Positions 49,975 through 61,858 of a DNA stretch of 64,000 bases are shown one piece after another. Each line of letters opens with the position of its first letter. Position 1 is the first letter of the stretch. The notes under the pieces are model-generated. The model was not told the origin of the DNA, did not search any database, and saw nothing but the letters and a program-made list of their open reading frames with translations. Both the position numbers and the translations under genes were made by a program. Source of the DNA: Ipomoea triloba (Eukaryota; Streptophyta; Magnoliopsida; Solanales; Convolvulaceae); assembly GCF_003576645.1 (NCBI RefSeq), contig NC_044922.1:12766693-12830692 (forward strand), written 5' to 3'.

Positions 49975-50610
49975 CAGGGGCGGATCCAGAAATTTTTCTG
50001 AGTGGGGGCGAAGTTCAAATGATTTCAAAAATGCCCCTGACAAAATATGATTCAAATAAAAAATACATTATAAATTACAATACAATGTTTATCATTAATC
50101 AATCCTGCTACATTACAATTTACTAATTCAAACTTCAAGCATCAGACTAATAGCATATTGAAATTTGAAATTGTGGAATCAATAGCATACAGCATACTGG
50201 AATGGACAAATCATTAAACCAATAAACTATATGGATTATGGAGTACTTAATTTACAGATAATATACACAATTACACAGAATATACACAAAATACAGACAA
50301 TATACACAGAATAATTTTTTTGGGGCTATATGTATATATACAGCATACTGATACTGAATAGTAGACTAATAATTAAACCAAAAAATCATATGGATTATGG
50401 AGTACTTAATTTACATACAATATAGGCAGAATATACACGGAATACAGAGTTACAGACAATATACACAATAATTTTTTGGGGATGTATGTATATATACAGC
50501 ATACTGATACAGTGATACTGGAATAGTGGACTAATCATTAAACCAATAAATCATATGGATTATGGAATACTTAATTTACAGACAATATACCCAGAATAAA
50601 TATATATATA
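49975..50610. mobile_element. hAT-like element next to the EFL1 start (one end seen)
   Basis: It begins CAGGGGCGGATCCAGAAATT, the same terminus as the MITE in TPI intron 5, followed by the same subterminal TTTCT-AGTGGGGGCGAA. The matching inverted end was not found, so the right border is uncertain. 50610 is only the end of the internal tandem array. Confidence 0.6.
50188..50610 (+). repeat. ~155-bp tandem repeat, 2.7 units
   Basis: The phrase CAGCATACTGATAC or similar recurs at 50188, 50340 and 50497 (152- and 157-bp steps). Each unit has ATATGGATTATGGAGTACTT and then short ACAATATACACAGAATA repeats. Confidence 0.85.
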
Positions 50611-50973
50611 TAAAGTTTGAAGATTGAAGATTTAGGGAATTAGGGATTTTATCATTTATGAATTAGGGCTAACTAATTAAGAGAATAATGTTGAAGATTG
50701 GTTCTAACCTGAGCATTTGCAAGTTGTTGCAGACTTGCCGGTTGCTGGAGACGGAAGTGCCGGACAGATGGACGACAGTGGAGCAATGGACTGAGATGAA
50801 GAGAGAATATGGAGCTGCTGCGACCTGCGTGGGTAGTGGGCTGTAACAGTGCCAATGTGTAGAATCGACCAACGAGTAAGGCACGGGAAAGCCCCGGGAA
50901 GTGAAGGCACCAATGAAGCTAGAAGAACCCAGTTGCTGCAGTTGCAAGACAAATGGAGATTCCTATGTGAACT

Positions 50974-50982
50974 TTCCCGCCG
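50974..50982 (+). promoter_or_regulatory. E2F-like site TTTCCCGCC
   Basis: A perfect TTTCCCGCC word about 1 kb upstream of EFL1, in a GC-richer stretch (50670-51190) that may be the displaced EFL1 promoter. E2F sites occur in growth-linked plant genes. A 9-bp word can arise by chance. Confidence 0.25.
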
Positions 50983-51088
50983 AAAATGGGTGAAATCTTA
51001 TACAAGTTGTATATTATATCGAAGGTCGCAGATCCAAGAAACATATGCAACAGGCCCCTGCTGCGTTAGAGAGGGAGGGAGGGAGGGA

Positions 51089-51180
51089 GGCTCAGTTTTC
51101 CGATGAGTATGGCGGTGGTGAGAAAAGGAGGGAGGAACGCTCAGTTTTCCGGTGAGTATGGTGGTGATGAGAAAAGGGAA
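51089..51180 (+). repeat. Tandem pair, ~53-bp period
   Basis: GCTCAGTTTTCCGATGAGTA and GCTCAGTTTTCCGGTGAGTA, each followed by TGGYGGTGRTGAGAAAAGG, are adjacent copies. A (GGGA)n run lies directly upstream (51069-51088). Confidence 0.8.
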
Positions 51181-51276
51181 GGTCCAAAATTGATTTAGGG
51201 CTTCAGTTAGATTGCCCTAATTCATGCGTTGCTTAATTGGGCTATTTAACTTTCATGGTTGAGCTTCCTCTGTGTT

Positions 51277-51485
51277 CAATCATTATTGCATGGTACGTTA
51301 CTTTTTGACTGGAAGGTACATTATTTTTGCATTGTAGGGACATTATTTTAAGGTACATTATTTTTGTAATGGATGTACTTTATTTGATATATACTATCAA
51401 ATAATATACCTATAGTATAAAAATAATGTACTTTTTATTTTTGGTCCATACAACTGTGTGGACCATGGTCCATACAATAATTTGC
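51277..51485. mobile_element. Mutator-like MITE D (about 208 bp)
   Basis: The left end CAATCATTATTGCATGG and right end CCATACAATAATTTGC match, in reverse orientation, the CAATCGTTAT and GGCAAATTAT termini of elements A-C. The flanking CTGTGTTC is repeated on each side (8 bp, or 9 with one change). The interior has a short array of AAGGTACATTATTTTTG-like units with TGGACC words near the right end. Confidence 0.65.
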
Positions 51486-51739
51486 TGTGTTCTACAAACC
51501 TGTCTAATAACAAGTTTTTTTTTTTTTTTCAGAAATTTAAGGCTCGCTTTCAATCCTGCATTTAATTTTCATTTTCTCATCATAAACCTCAAAACAACAC
51601 TAAAATATTCAGCTATTCAGTTTATACATAGACACTAAAATAAACCACCAGATCTACGGCAACATATTCACCATAGACACTAATCATACGAGCAAATATA
51701 TTAAGTTATTAAATAAAACTAATTAAATTAAGCTATTAA

Positions 51740-52068
51740 AGGAATAAAGGTAAGAGAACGAGGCAACGCAACAAAATCCGTTGCAATTTGCCTCGCTATT
51801 GCTATTTTACATGAAAAGTAAATCTATTGCTATTTCTGTCGCTAAATGAACGACGTAACTTAAAGCCGTCGCAAATTTTATCATGAATATTTTGTCACCA
51901 AGATTTTGTGAGTTTTATTTTCTCTTTTTTTACCAAAAATCGTGAGGGAATTAATTTTCGCCGTGAAATTGCAACGAAAACTATTATGTCGCAAAATCCA
52001 TTGCTAGATTGCGACATTTTATTATCCGTCGTAAATTTCCATCGCAATTCGTGAATTTTCTTGTAGTG
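51740..52068. mobile_element. CACTA (En/Spm-like) terminus
   Basis: The stretch ends ATTTTCTTGTAGTG, whose reverse complement CACTACAAGAAAAT is the classic plant CACTA terminal repeat. The subterminal region is dense in TTGCGAC / GTCGCAA words in both orientations, as expected of CACTA transposase-binding repeats. The opposite end was not found, so this is a fragment or the left border is unrecognised. Confidence 0.7.
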
Positions 52069-52073
52069 AATAT

Positions 52074-52126
52074 TAATAATAACAATAACAATAATAATAA
52101 TAACAATAATAATAATAATAATAAAT
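52074..52126 (+). repeat. (AAT/AAC)n microsatellite
   Basis: Runs of AAT with interspersed AAC directly after the CACTA end. Confidence 0.9.
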
Positions 52127-52548
52127 AATGGTGTAAATAGAGATATTTGTGAACATTACGCCGCCTAATTACTGAACATGCTCGGTGTTAGAACTTATTC
52201 ATGGCCTTGCACTCTTAGTCACAATTTCAAACCAATTGTAAACCAAGAAATTTTAAACTAGATAGCCAATGGCGCATCTATTCTATTTAGATGTGCATAG
52301 TGTCGATAGTGCTATCACGCGGCTAATTTTGTTTTCAAATTGGCAATCGCAATGATAGTAGTGAGAATGAAGAGGGAGAGAATGGTTTTCTTCGAGTTTG
52401 AATGAGTAAATAATGAAATAAGTCATCATATTATTTTTATTTAAATTCTATGTCTGCATTATAAAAGGGTTACTTAATGGAAACCAGGAGAAAATGTTAA
52501 GTGAACACAATTTTAAAAGTAAATATTGACCAATTAAATCTTATCTTA

Positions 52549-52775
52549 GGGGGGTGTATTAAATCAAGACTTTGACTTTCAAAAACTTTTAAAGTGATGG
52601 ATTATAATTGACTTTTGTAAAGTTCTTGTAGACTTTTCTAGAATTTTTTAAACGCCTATCAACTTTGTATGAGTCTATAATTAATATCCGTAAGACGAAC
52701 ATTTATACACTTTAAAAAACTTTTTCATATTAAAAAGTCTACAAAAGTCACTAAAACTCTAAATTGAATACACCC
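52549..52775. mobile_element. Harbinger-like MITE, 227 bp
   Basis: It is flanked by TTA (52546-52548 and 52776-52778). The ends are GGGGGGTGTATTAAAT and, inverted, GGGTGTATTCAATTT. Both halves share AGTCTAC / AAAAGTC words. A similar terminus (GATTGAATTACCCCCTCC) near 53540-53557 marks another, incomplete relative. Confidence 0.7.
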
Positions 52776-53730
52776 TTACAAACATTCAACTTCTATTAAT
52801 ATATTATTTATAATTTTTTTTAAAAAATATTTTTATAAATCATAAATAAATTAATGCATTGTAAAACAAAAACAAAAAAAAAAAAAAAACTAAATATTGA
52901 TTGTCACACAAATAGAGTATATTAAATATAAAGAAAATGTAATCAATTTTCACTAAATATAATTATCAAAATGTCTAGAATGAAAAAGTACGAATTAAAA
53001 TATTCATCTTGTTAGTACAATTATCTTTGATTGGTATTGATGAACATCTCCCATTTATAATTACTATAAAATAAATAACAACCTCACAAAAAATTCAACT
53101 TAACACAAATACATATATTAATAATTAATGAGCATACAATTATATAAAATTATATTAATTAAATAAAATTTTAATTAATAAAATTTTAAAACAATTCTAT
53201 GCAACAAGCAGCAAGTTGCGAGAAATTTTTTGTTGCGATTGCAGTAGATATTGTTTGTTGTGAACAGCAGCAAGCTATTCCTGTTTGCAGCAAAAAAAAT
53301 TATTCAACATTAATAAATAATAATGTTTCGTTTAGCAAAGCTTGAAACGTACCGTAAATAGATATAAGATAAAAAAAAGTTTGTAGAGAAACTTGAAAAG
53401 TTTGTAATTGGATGGTTATATTTCATCTATTTATATTAAAGAGTTTTGAAAAGTCTAGATCCAATATCGATAGACTTTTAAAGAGTTTTTAAAAGTCTAA
53501 ATTAAATACCGCCAAACTTTTAAAGTTAATAAAAGTCATGATTGAATTACCCCCTCCTTATTTAAAAAAAAAGAAGAATTAATTGAGCACTTGCAAGTGA
53601 TAAATACGGCTATTTGACACTTTTACCAATGTTGAAATTTTGTGTGGGGATTTTAAAATTGAAAATTGTGTACGTGGGATACATGAATCGAGGCTAACTT
53701 TAAGCTTTTACGGATAATTGGGAAAAAAAA

Positions 53731-54168
53731 AGGTATAAATATGTCACTAAACTATTCGAGGAATAGCAATTAAGCCATTAAACTCGAATTGAATAAGCTC
53801 CAAATTCATCCCTAAACTTGAAAAAATAAAAAGCAATTAACATTCTTAACAGGTTACAACAAGTTTGTGCGGATGATTAGAATGTCATGTGTAATTTTTA
53901 TTTTCTATGTTAATTATTATTATCATCCTACTAAACATTTGACCCTAAAATTTTATTTAAAAAAAAAACCAAAGCATTTGACCTACCCACCACTAACTAA
54001 TAATTAAATTCAAATACCAATTACATGATCAATAGGTAAAGTGCTAATTACTTAATAAATAAATTTAACTACCAATCACATAATGCCACCTCAATAGAAG
54101 AAATGCTAATTGCTTAGTAGGATTTTTTTTTTTTACTTAGCTTTTTTAAAGGTCAAATGCTTAATAGG

Positions 54169-54216
<48 letters not shown>

Positions 54217-54273
54217 GAAAATAAAAAAATTATAGTGGCTTAATTGCTATCTCGTCCAGTGAGATATTTGTAC
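53731..54273. mobile_element. Probable TIR element with AAT array
   Basis: The left GGTATAAATATGTCAC...AATAGCAATTAAGCCA segment is mirrored at the right by TGGCTTAATTGCTAT...GAGATATTTGTAC. The arms are about 45 bp and imperfect. Target duplications are not clear. It includes the (AAT)n run at 54171-54216. Confidence 0.45.
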
Positions 54274-54280
54274 ATTTTCC

Positions 54281-54336
<56 letters not shown>
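54171..54336 (+). repeat. (AAT)n and (CA)n(TA)n microsatellites
   Basis: An uninterrupted AAT run spans 54171-54216; ACACAC passes into TATATA at 54282-54336. The short open frames across them are artefacts of simple sequence. Confidence 0.95.
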
Positions 54337-54338
<2 letters not shown>

Positions 54339-54339
54339 G

Positions 54340-56790
54340 ATTTTGTATATTAGGATTAGTTTAATTTTAAAGATTTGCATTTACTTCACTTCAATCATTC
54401 GATCTTTCCATTTAGAACAAATGATAATCCAAATGTCCTCCCATATTTTTTCCTCAATTATCTTGTGGTTACCGTCAGAATTTCCCATATATCCCATAAG
54501 TCCAAAATTCTTAATTTTTGCAAACTCTCTATTTTAAGGAGTTTTCATCTACTTTCCAAAATCTACAATTCACACAATCTTCTTAAGCTCCACAAATTAA
54601 CCAAAAACTTTTTAACATCCATAATTTATGATAATTTCACCACGAAAGTAATGGTTGAGAACTTTTAAATATGGAGGACAACAAATTATTAAAACGACCA
54701 TATGTGACAATTAACCAAGACAGTAGAGTTTGCAATGAGTAAAATGGTCTAACATTACAAATATTACAACACCAATCACCCCACCAATGAGAAATTTGCA
54801 AAGGTTAAAGACACATTGAGTTTAATTCGTAGTAGAGCCTTCAATTCACAAATAATAATGCACCCAAGCAATTATAGTGATGCTGATATTCTAGTACATA
54901 CTAATGAAGAGTATACAAAAAAGTTGTAGAGAAAAATTTAGCTAGGACCACGTATGGACAATTTGGAAAAACCTTCTAAGTTGGGGCGCTCTCGTCCGTA
55001 GCCCATCAACCATTATTAAGATTGAATCAATAGATGTAGAAAAAACCTGACTGTTAAGATTGATCTCATGACTCATGAATAAGACACATTCTAATTAGTC
55101 TTCTTGCAATGAAAGGGGAAATATAAAAGCCCATTAACACTGCCCAGATTAGCTACTTAGAGTAATAAATTAATAATGCAATCATGATTATCAAGATGCA
55201 ATACAGTAGAGATGAATAAACAACCAAAATTGACAAGGGGCTTAATGTTTTAACTACAAATTTCTCTCCAATAATCAATGCCTCTTGAAATGAAGAGACA
55301 GTATAGAAGATCAAATTTAGGCCCCGAAAAATCAATTCCTAAAAAAAAGTATTCCGATCCCACCGTAAAGGAGTTGTGCTTTTCACAATCCTTAAACATC
55401 AATCTGGACAAGTGAGATCCAAAATGCACAAACTGGAGTCGCTTGGAAAATAGCCAAATTAAATTAAACAATTCCGAAAAGTCTAAGCTCAAAGAATTGA
55501 AACACCATATATGTATGGCCTGGGAATATATATAGTTCCCTTAACGTCCAAATGCAACACGTATATGAATTTTGAGTTGCAATGGTTTTAAGGAGAACAT
55601 TATTGTAGCTTCAAAAACAGTCTCAAGGGTCATTCAATCGACCCTTCAACTTGCAGATATTTGAAGCAATTAAGATCTATTAATCAATCAACATGGCTAA
55701 ATCAACTCACTCCTCTCACGGATTGTACAAAGCTTTCGGTTATACCATTCGTACCTGCCCATTGAATTTGAAGCAAGCTCAGCTCCCGTCAAGAGCGTTT
55801 TAGGGTTGTCACTCATTGGCCCTCTGATCTGGACTTCTTCCAGGGTTTTATAAAGATCTGATCTAGGGTTTGGACCTTGGTTAATTCCCTGAGATGCGGT
55901 GCCGTTTAGCTTCCTAAACTTTATCACGACGTCGTTTCAGGCTCAAATTTTTGTGTTTTGGGCACTAACTAATTCTTATGTGAAAATTTACAGTAGTTAT
56001 AAATGTTATATGTTTAAATTGGTTATCAAAATCAAACTAAAAAAATATTATGTAACTGAGAATTCAAAATTAAAATTAACTCATAGTAAACTATTAATTA
56101 AATATTTTACAAATTTGTATGAAGATATTATTAGGACTATGTATTTGAGTTAGATTATGACTCCGTATTCTAGACTTCTTATGACTCCGTATTCTAGACT
56201 TCATGCGATTTCTCTATTCTAGTTTCCCTACTATTCTCTCATTATATATATCTTTATAATGTGTATCTTTAAACTATCTCATTCAATGCAATGCATATAG
56301 TTCTCATTGATATACATATGAAAATGATAATATGACAACTATTCAAATTCAATCTCTATTGTCTATCTGGCCAGATTTAATGATTAAAGAGCTTGTTTTC
56401 AAAAAAAAAAAAAATGATTAAAGAGCAATGTTGGGAAAAAAATACAATGTCACTTTAGTAATGCTTTTGAACTTTAAAAGTGCAATTTGTAACATTATGT
56501 AGTGTACTTTGCAACATTATACCATACATTTTAGTCAATCTGAAAGTGCGATATACTTAAATTCACCTTGTAGAGTTTATAATTTAGTTTTTTTTTGTAT
56601 AGTTTATATTTTTGTTTTTTTAGTTTGGTTTAGAGATTCACTTTTTTACTGTTTGGGATTAATATTTATGATTTAGGTTTATGATTTAGTTTTTTGCTTT
56701 AGGTTTTAAGGTTTATTAAGAAATGTACTATATACATTTAAGGTTTTTTGCTTTTGGTATTGTCATTAGGGACTCTACATGTTGTTTCAT
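54340..56790. other. Intergenic; one exon-like open stretch of unknown identity
   Basis: The minus-strand stretch 55927-55741 is open and GC-richer than its surroundings. It contains MSDNPKTLLTGAELASNSMG followed by a good donor (CAG/GTACGA near 55755). It could be the first exon of an unrecognised gene. No following exon could be identified towards lower coordinates. Confidence 0.35.
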
Positions 56791-56794
56791 CGCA

Positions 56795-57050
56795 GCTAAA
56801 ATGATTCCTTGGTCTGGCACCTACGACCCTAGGGAGGCGGAAGCTCTTACTATTCGAGAAACTTTGAAAAACTTTGAAATGGCTCAAAATTCTCAACTTT
56901 GACAAGGTTCATGTGGATTCCGATTGTCTGCAAGTCATCAACGCCATCCATAACAACAAACTCCTATCATTTTTTTGATCTTTTGGTTAATGATATCAAG
57001 TACTTAGCTAGAGACTTTGTAGATCTTTATGAAATGGTCTGCGAATAGGG
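56795..57050 (+). pseudogene. RNase H-like (RVT_3) fragment, LINE-derived
   Basis: The plus-strand translation gives REAEALTIRETL, then, after a disrupted repeat of ACTTTGAAA, WLKILNFDKVHVDSDCLQVI, then LLVNDIKYLARDF. These are the E, D and following blocks of the RNase H-like domain found at the 3' end of plant LINEs. A stop and a slip interrupt it. Confidence 0.75.
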
Positions 57051-57109
57051 TCGCCCTTTCTATGGCAAATTATGGCAAATTATTCGGACTGTTTTACTGT
57101 CCTTTTCCT

Positions 57110-57606
57110 TTTTTTTATCTCATGTATTGAACTCTGATTTTTTTTTGAGTACTACTGACTCTGTTACAATGTAGTATCTGTTCATGTACTGAACATTCCC
57201 CAGCTCTATAAGAGGATCCCTTGCGTGCTATGTATACGGGTCTCTCAAATCCAAGAAAATTAGATAAAGCAGGAACCCAGCACGGGAGTCTTATACTTTT
57301 CAAATTTGGGGATTGCATAAGGGTGCTTTATGCCCGACCGGAAGAGATGCGAGAAAAGTAAGTCCAGATGAATCTTATTCCCGCTCTGAACCTTGCTTTC
57401 TTGCAAGGATCATTGGCATCAGAGAAGTAATTAGGCAACCTTCACTAGTTTAATTAGCATTAGCAAGGCTGAATTCATTTCATGCTTTCAAGGATAGGTC
57501 ATTTGACTCCCTTTCAAGAATTATCATCTTTCCTGCTCTTCCTTTGAGTTCGATCCGTGTAGTTGTAGTCAAGTCTAAGGCAGCTTCATACTCTTCATTA
57601 GTCTAT
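57110..57606. other. Unassigned block, possibly organelle-derived
   Basis: Its composition is closer to balanced than its neighbours, with runs such as TTCTTGCAAGGATCATTGGC and GGAAGAGATGCGAGAAAAGT in the style of plant mitochondrial spacers. It has no gene. The mitochondrial origin is a guess from texture only. Confidence 0.25.
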
Positions 57607-57608
57607 TA

Positions 57609-57861
57609 CTCCCTCCGTCCCGAATTAAATGTCTCATTTGCTTTTTGCACGCTTTTTAAGGAATTAAAGTAAATATGATGTACTTTTTAATTATGCCCCC
57701 AAGTTTTTTCACTTTTGGAAATAAAAGCAATAAAGAAAGCAAAAGTCATAAGGGTAAATTAGGAAAAGTAGAATGATGGTGATGTTCAATTTTGGAAAGA
57801 GGACAACATTTTGAGACAAACTAAAAAGGAAAGTAAGACAGGTAAAATGGGACGGAGGGAG
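57609..57861. mobile_element. Stowaway-like MITE, 253 bp
   Basis: The terminal repeats CTCCCTCCGTCCC are perfect at both ends, and TA flanks both sides (57607-57608, 57862-57863). This is the Tc1/mariner Stowaway signature. It lies about 170 bp upstream of the first OEP16 exon seen here. Confidence 0.9.
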
Positions 57862-58035
57862 TATTATTTAATATAAAAAGGAATTCAAGTGATTATTATT
57901 AATGATATCATCTTTTATTCCTAAAAAAATTCCTCAAAAAAAAATGGGCGATAAAACAACTGGGTATTTGACTTCACTATGCTGTTTTGGTTTTGCCTAA
58001 TTGGTTCTTATTTGTTACTCAGTGTATATTTGTAG

Positions 58036-59314
58036 GAACAGTAGCTGGAGTATATGCTGGAATGGATTACGGAGTGAAGAGGATCCGCGAACAAAGAGAT
58101 TTGGTAATCTAATTGTCCTTTTCAGTAACACCAATTAGTTTCAAGGCAAACATTCAATCTTTCAAAAAAAAAAAGGCAATCATTCACAATTAGGTTTTAG
58201 ACCTATACTTTTACAACACCCATAACCCATTGCCTCTTCTCCCATTTGTTGGGTTAAGAGTCAGGAATCCTTAAGTTAGGATCAAAGGTTAAGTTAGGAT
58301 CAAAGGCTTACCACTTATGAAAGACACGACTCAGTCAGGAATCCTTAAGTTAGGATCAAAGGCTTACCACTTATGAAAGACACGACTCGGCCCCCTTTAT
58401 CTGCTTTATTGACTTCTGTGCAACAATCTCCCTTAGAGCATCAGCAGTTTGGTTTCTGGCACAATTTTTTATTAGAAGTCACATAGGAGAGATAAGAGGG
58501 AAAGAGAAAAAGAAAAAAAAAAACAGATTCTGACACTTAATATATATAGGTTTTTACGTGCCAGCGGGTGCACTAGCTGGCCGTTGCTGTGCGCGAAACG
58601 CGCATAGCTTCTCATGCTTACTTTTCTCTTTGTGCGTGAAACACTGTTCCAAAAACTTTCATTTGCAAATGAAACTTAATTTTCTCTCACTTGCCTTCTC
58701 CCTCCTCCATGTGGAAAGTCATTGATGTTCATGCTCTTAGCCACAACACCAATCAATATTGACCTGACTCTGATACCACTTATTAGGATAAGTGCTTATC
58801 ATTTGTGCCAAAAGCTATAGCTTGTAACAAAGACACAACTTAATTTTATTATATCACCACACATTTTCGAAAGTTAGGGTGCTAGACTCGGCCACCTTTA
58901 TCGGCTTTTGCCTCAACAATCTCCATAGCTACATGGTGCTAAACTTGACCCTTAAACAACCTCCGCCCAAGAGTTTGTGTTACATTTCAAACAGCCTGGG
59001 GTAAAAAGTGAAAAACTACCTGACTAGTGTAGTTGTTACTTGGGAACTCGAGAGTGATTTCAAGATTTTGCCTAGTCAGGCTGAATTTGCCAGGGATCTC
59101 ATTCATATCAAGATAATTGATTGTATATTGGTGCAATTTTGATCATTTTCATTGTTTCCGTCTCATGTTGCAGAAAAATGCAATGATTGCGGGTGCACTG
59201 ACTGGGGCACTCGTATCTGCTTCGTGCAACAACAACAGAGACAAGATTGTAATGGATGCCATAACAGGAGGTGCTGTTGCAACTGCTATGGAGTTCCACA
59301 ACTATCTTACATGA
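58036..59314 (+). CDS. Outer envelope pore protein 16-like, last two exons only
   Basis: OEP16 forms a cation/amino-acid-selective pore in the outer plastid envelope and belongs to the Tim17/22/23 fold (PRAT family). Exon 58036-58103 (after TTTGTAG) encodes GTVAGVYAGMDYGVKRIREQ RDL. Exon 59174-59314 (after TTGCAG) encodes KNAMIAGALTGALVSASCNN and ends EFHNYLT. Both junctions are in frame. The glycine-rich helices and the R-x3-D-x-KNAM pattern fit the C-terminal half of OEP16-1/2. The N-terminal half (MGNPFLNLTVDGF-type) was not found upstream, where a Stowaway MITE and LINE debris lie. It is either truncated or has a far-off first part. Confidence 0.75.
58259..58390 (+). repeat. Tandem duplication in the OEP16 intron
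   Basis: TCAGGAATCCTTAAGTTAGG starts at 58261 and again at 58335, each followed by GGCTTACCACTTATGAAAGA. An 18-bp inner repeat (TTAAGTTAGGATCAAAGG) is present in the first unit. Confidence 0.85.
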
Positions 59315-60044
59315 AAGGAGAAACTAAAGTTCCTAGCCTATAAATGTCTCTATGCATGTAAAGATTCTGTCTATCACCCTTTCAGATCATTGGTGACAAG
59401 TTTTATTGTCTCTCAAAATTTGGCCAGACTGAGTTATCAAAAAACATTTCTTGCCCCCACAATAATGTTCTGAGGATTACAAAATCAGACTGTAGTTTCA
59501 TTTCTAGACAATGACCAGTACAGTGGTGAAAAGAGGCATAAATATGCTGCAACCCATATTTATATAACAATTTGAAAGTGGAAACACATCTTAATAACCG
59601 TATAGGCAACTTATCAAGTCTTTCCTTTCAAAAGACAGGAGGATTAGGAGAGGTATTAGATGAGATTCAAGAATTTACCAAGTGATAGAGTTAAAAACAA
59701 CTCAAGAAAAAGATGGAGCACAAAATGCATCAACAATTATCTCTCACTAAGTAAAGCAATCAATATAAAGAAGGGAAGAGAAAGAAAATCATACACATTA
59801 TTGAATGATGAGTTGGAGGAGAAACATCTGGTGAAAAAGTACTGAATGCATCTATTCTTTGTTTCTCTTCCCAATTCCCTGAGTGAAGCAAAAGATGCCT
59901 GTTTGTATAATTTATCATTTCCTTTTTCCTAAAATCCAGACTAGCTCTGATCCATATCTATGAACAAAAGTCCCTGTAGCCAAAGCAGCACAGAAAACAT
60001 TAATGTATTCTCACGGGAAAGCCTAAAAACCATCCAGTTTGGGA
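59315..60044. other. Spacer between convergent OEP16 and PPR genes
   Basis: It presumably holds both 3' UTRs. No other feature recognised. Confidence 0.5.
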
Positions 60045-61749
60045 TCATGTTTGAAATTGCTCAGTGAGCTTCAGTAAACTGTAAGTCTCAGAATCTGGCC
60101 TGGCCCCTCCTAACACCATCCTTTTGAGAAGATTTGGGTCATATACTTTTGCCTTCACATATGACTTGATCAATGCATTATACACAAACGTGTACCTGGT
60201 ATATTTTGCTTTCTTCAATTCTTCAAACAACTTCTCAACGATTCTAAGCTCACCATTATCTGCCAAAATTTCAATTACTGAAAGGGTAGTTTCTAACCAT
60301 GGAATTGATCTTTTCACCTTTATGCTTGTTGTCATATCCATCCCCAGATCTATAGTTTTCATAGCTTCCTTTACTAACCCTGCTTTTAAGCAACCCAAAG
60401 CAAGATGTCGGAAAGTTATAGAATTTGCTTTCAATCCACATACCTCCATCTCTTTATACAGCCCAGTTGCTTTGGTTACTAGACCATGCTTGCAATACAC
60501 AGCTATCATTGAGTTGAACTGCTCAATTGATTTCAAACCCTTTTCTAATTTCATTTCCATCCACAGACCTTCAGCTCGATTTAGATCTCCAATCCTCCCA
60601 AATGCTTCAATAGCCAACATGTAACTCTTAGACTTAACATGAGGAAGTTCTCGGGTAATCCCCCAAGTCCTCTCCAGTTCCTTCTGCTTCCCCAGATATC
60701 CATACAATATAACAAGAATGTCCAATGTTGACCAGTTTTTCCCAGTTGCAGACTTCTCAACAGCTTCAACATAAGCCTCACACACTGTATACAACCTTGC
60801 CACAGCATGGGCGATGGCTAAAATGCAGTAAGTTACCTCATTTGGTTGGACCTTAGCTCTCTTCATATCATTAAACACTTTGACCAAACCTTCAATATTG
60901 TGCTCATTAGCTTCAATCTTTAGCAGAATATTAAAGGTGGAAACATGCGGAGTGACCTTGTCAGCTTTCATCTGAATTAAGATTTTTGGATCAGACTTTC
61001 TTCGACCAGGAGCAGAGTGTAGAATGATAAGGCGGTTAAACACTAAATGGGATATCCGGTGACCAAGCTCCCTCATTTTCTTCATATATGCTAGTGAAAG
61101 CCTTATCAACCCTCTGTCCAGGCACACAAGCACAAGATTGTTGTAGAGCAACTCATTCTGGAATTCAGAGGGAATTCGACAGAACAGACTCTCAGCCTGC
61201 GATACTCCGTGAAGCCTAGAAGTGAATTCCAGTAAATACGAATAATCTAATTCCTTAGGCCTGTATGGCCTCTCCCTAATTACCCATTCCATCACCTGTC
61301 AAATTTTAGGGTGAATTTTTAGCAAATATTCATTTAGTGATTATTTCAAACACATGGCATGCGTTTGAAGAGCAGGCAAAATCAATGACAAGTACGAAGG
61401 AAATGGAGACAAAATGAACCTCAATAGCGCGTTTGGTGGAATTGAGCCTGCGCAAACGGTTGATAGCATGGAAGATATGGCCTCTGTGAATGGAGAAGCC
61501 ATCGCCCATCCAGCTCTGGAAGGCCGACCCAATCGGCTCTCCTCTGGGCAGTTTTTCTATCCTCGAACTCAAGCTATTTACTTCTGCATCTTTTTCCGCT
61601 ACAATATGCTCATTCTCTGATCCCGATTCGAGAGATGAAGTTGGTATTTGCGTGCAGAAACTGAAACGAAAATCGGGCGATGAGATGACAAATGTTCGAC
61701 GTAATGCTCCATAGAACCTCTGAGCCCTCAGGATTGCTATTAGTTGCAT
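60045..61749 (-). CDS. P-class PPR protein, probably mitochondrial, 526 aa, 2 exons
   Basis: Pentatricopeptide-repeat proteins bind organelle RNA base by base and aid its processing or translation. Exons: 61749-61420 (110 codons) and 61295-60045 (417 codons with stop). The intron starts GTTCAT and ends GACAG; joining gives ...STKRAIE/VMEWVIRE in frame. The N-terminus (MQLIAILRAQRFYGALRR, with Arg and few acidic residues) fits a mitochondrial presequence. The body has degenerate ~35-residue repeats such as VTPHVSTFNILLKIEANEHN, VQPNEVTYCILAIAHAVARL, KSYMLAIEAFGRIGDLNRAE and TFVYNALIKSYVKAKVYD. There is no E/DYW domain, so RNA editing is unlikely. It resembles the Arabidopsis At1g07590-type group from memory; target unknown. 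Confidence 0.9.
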
Positions 61750-61858
61750 TCCGCATAGTTGGCGGTAACTTGGAAGATTAAATGTAACGTCTCCGTAACC
61801 GTTTGTTATAACTTATAACATAGGAGAACCGCAAAACACATTGCTTACTATTATAAAT

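Noticed and set aside
54244..54668. 97-aa ORFs over the CA/TA tract
   Set aside because: Low-complexity translation of microsatellite and AT-rich DNA.
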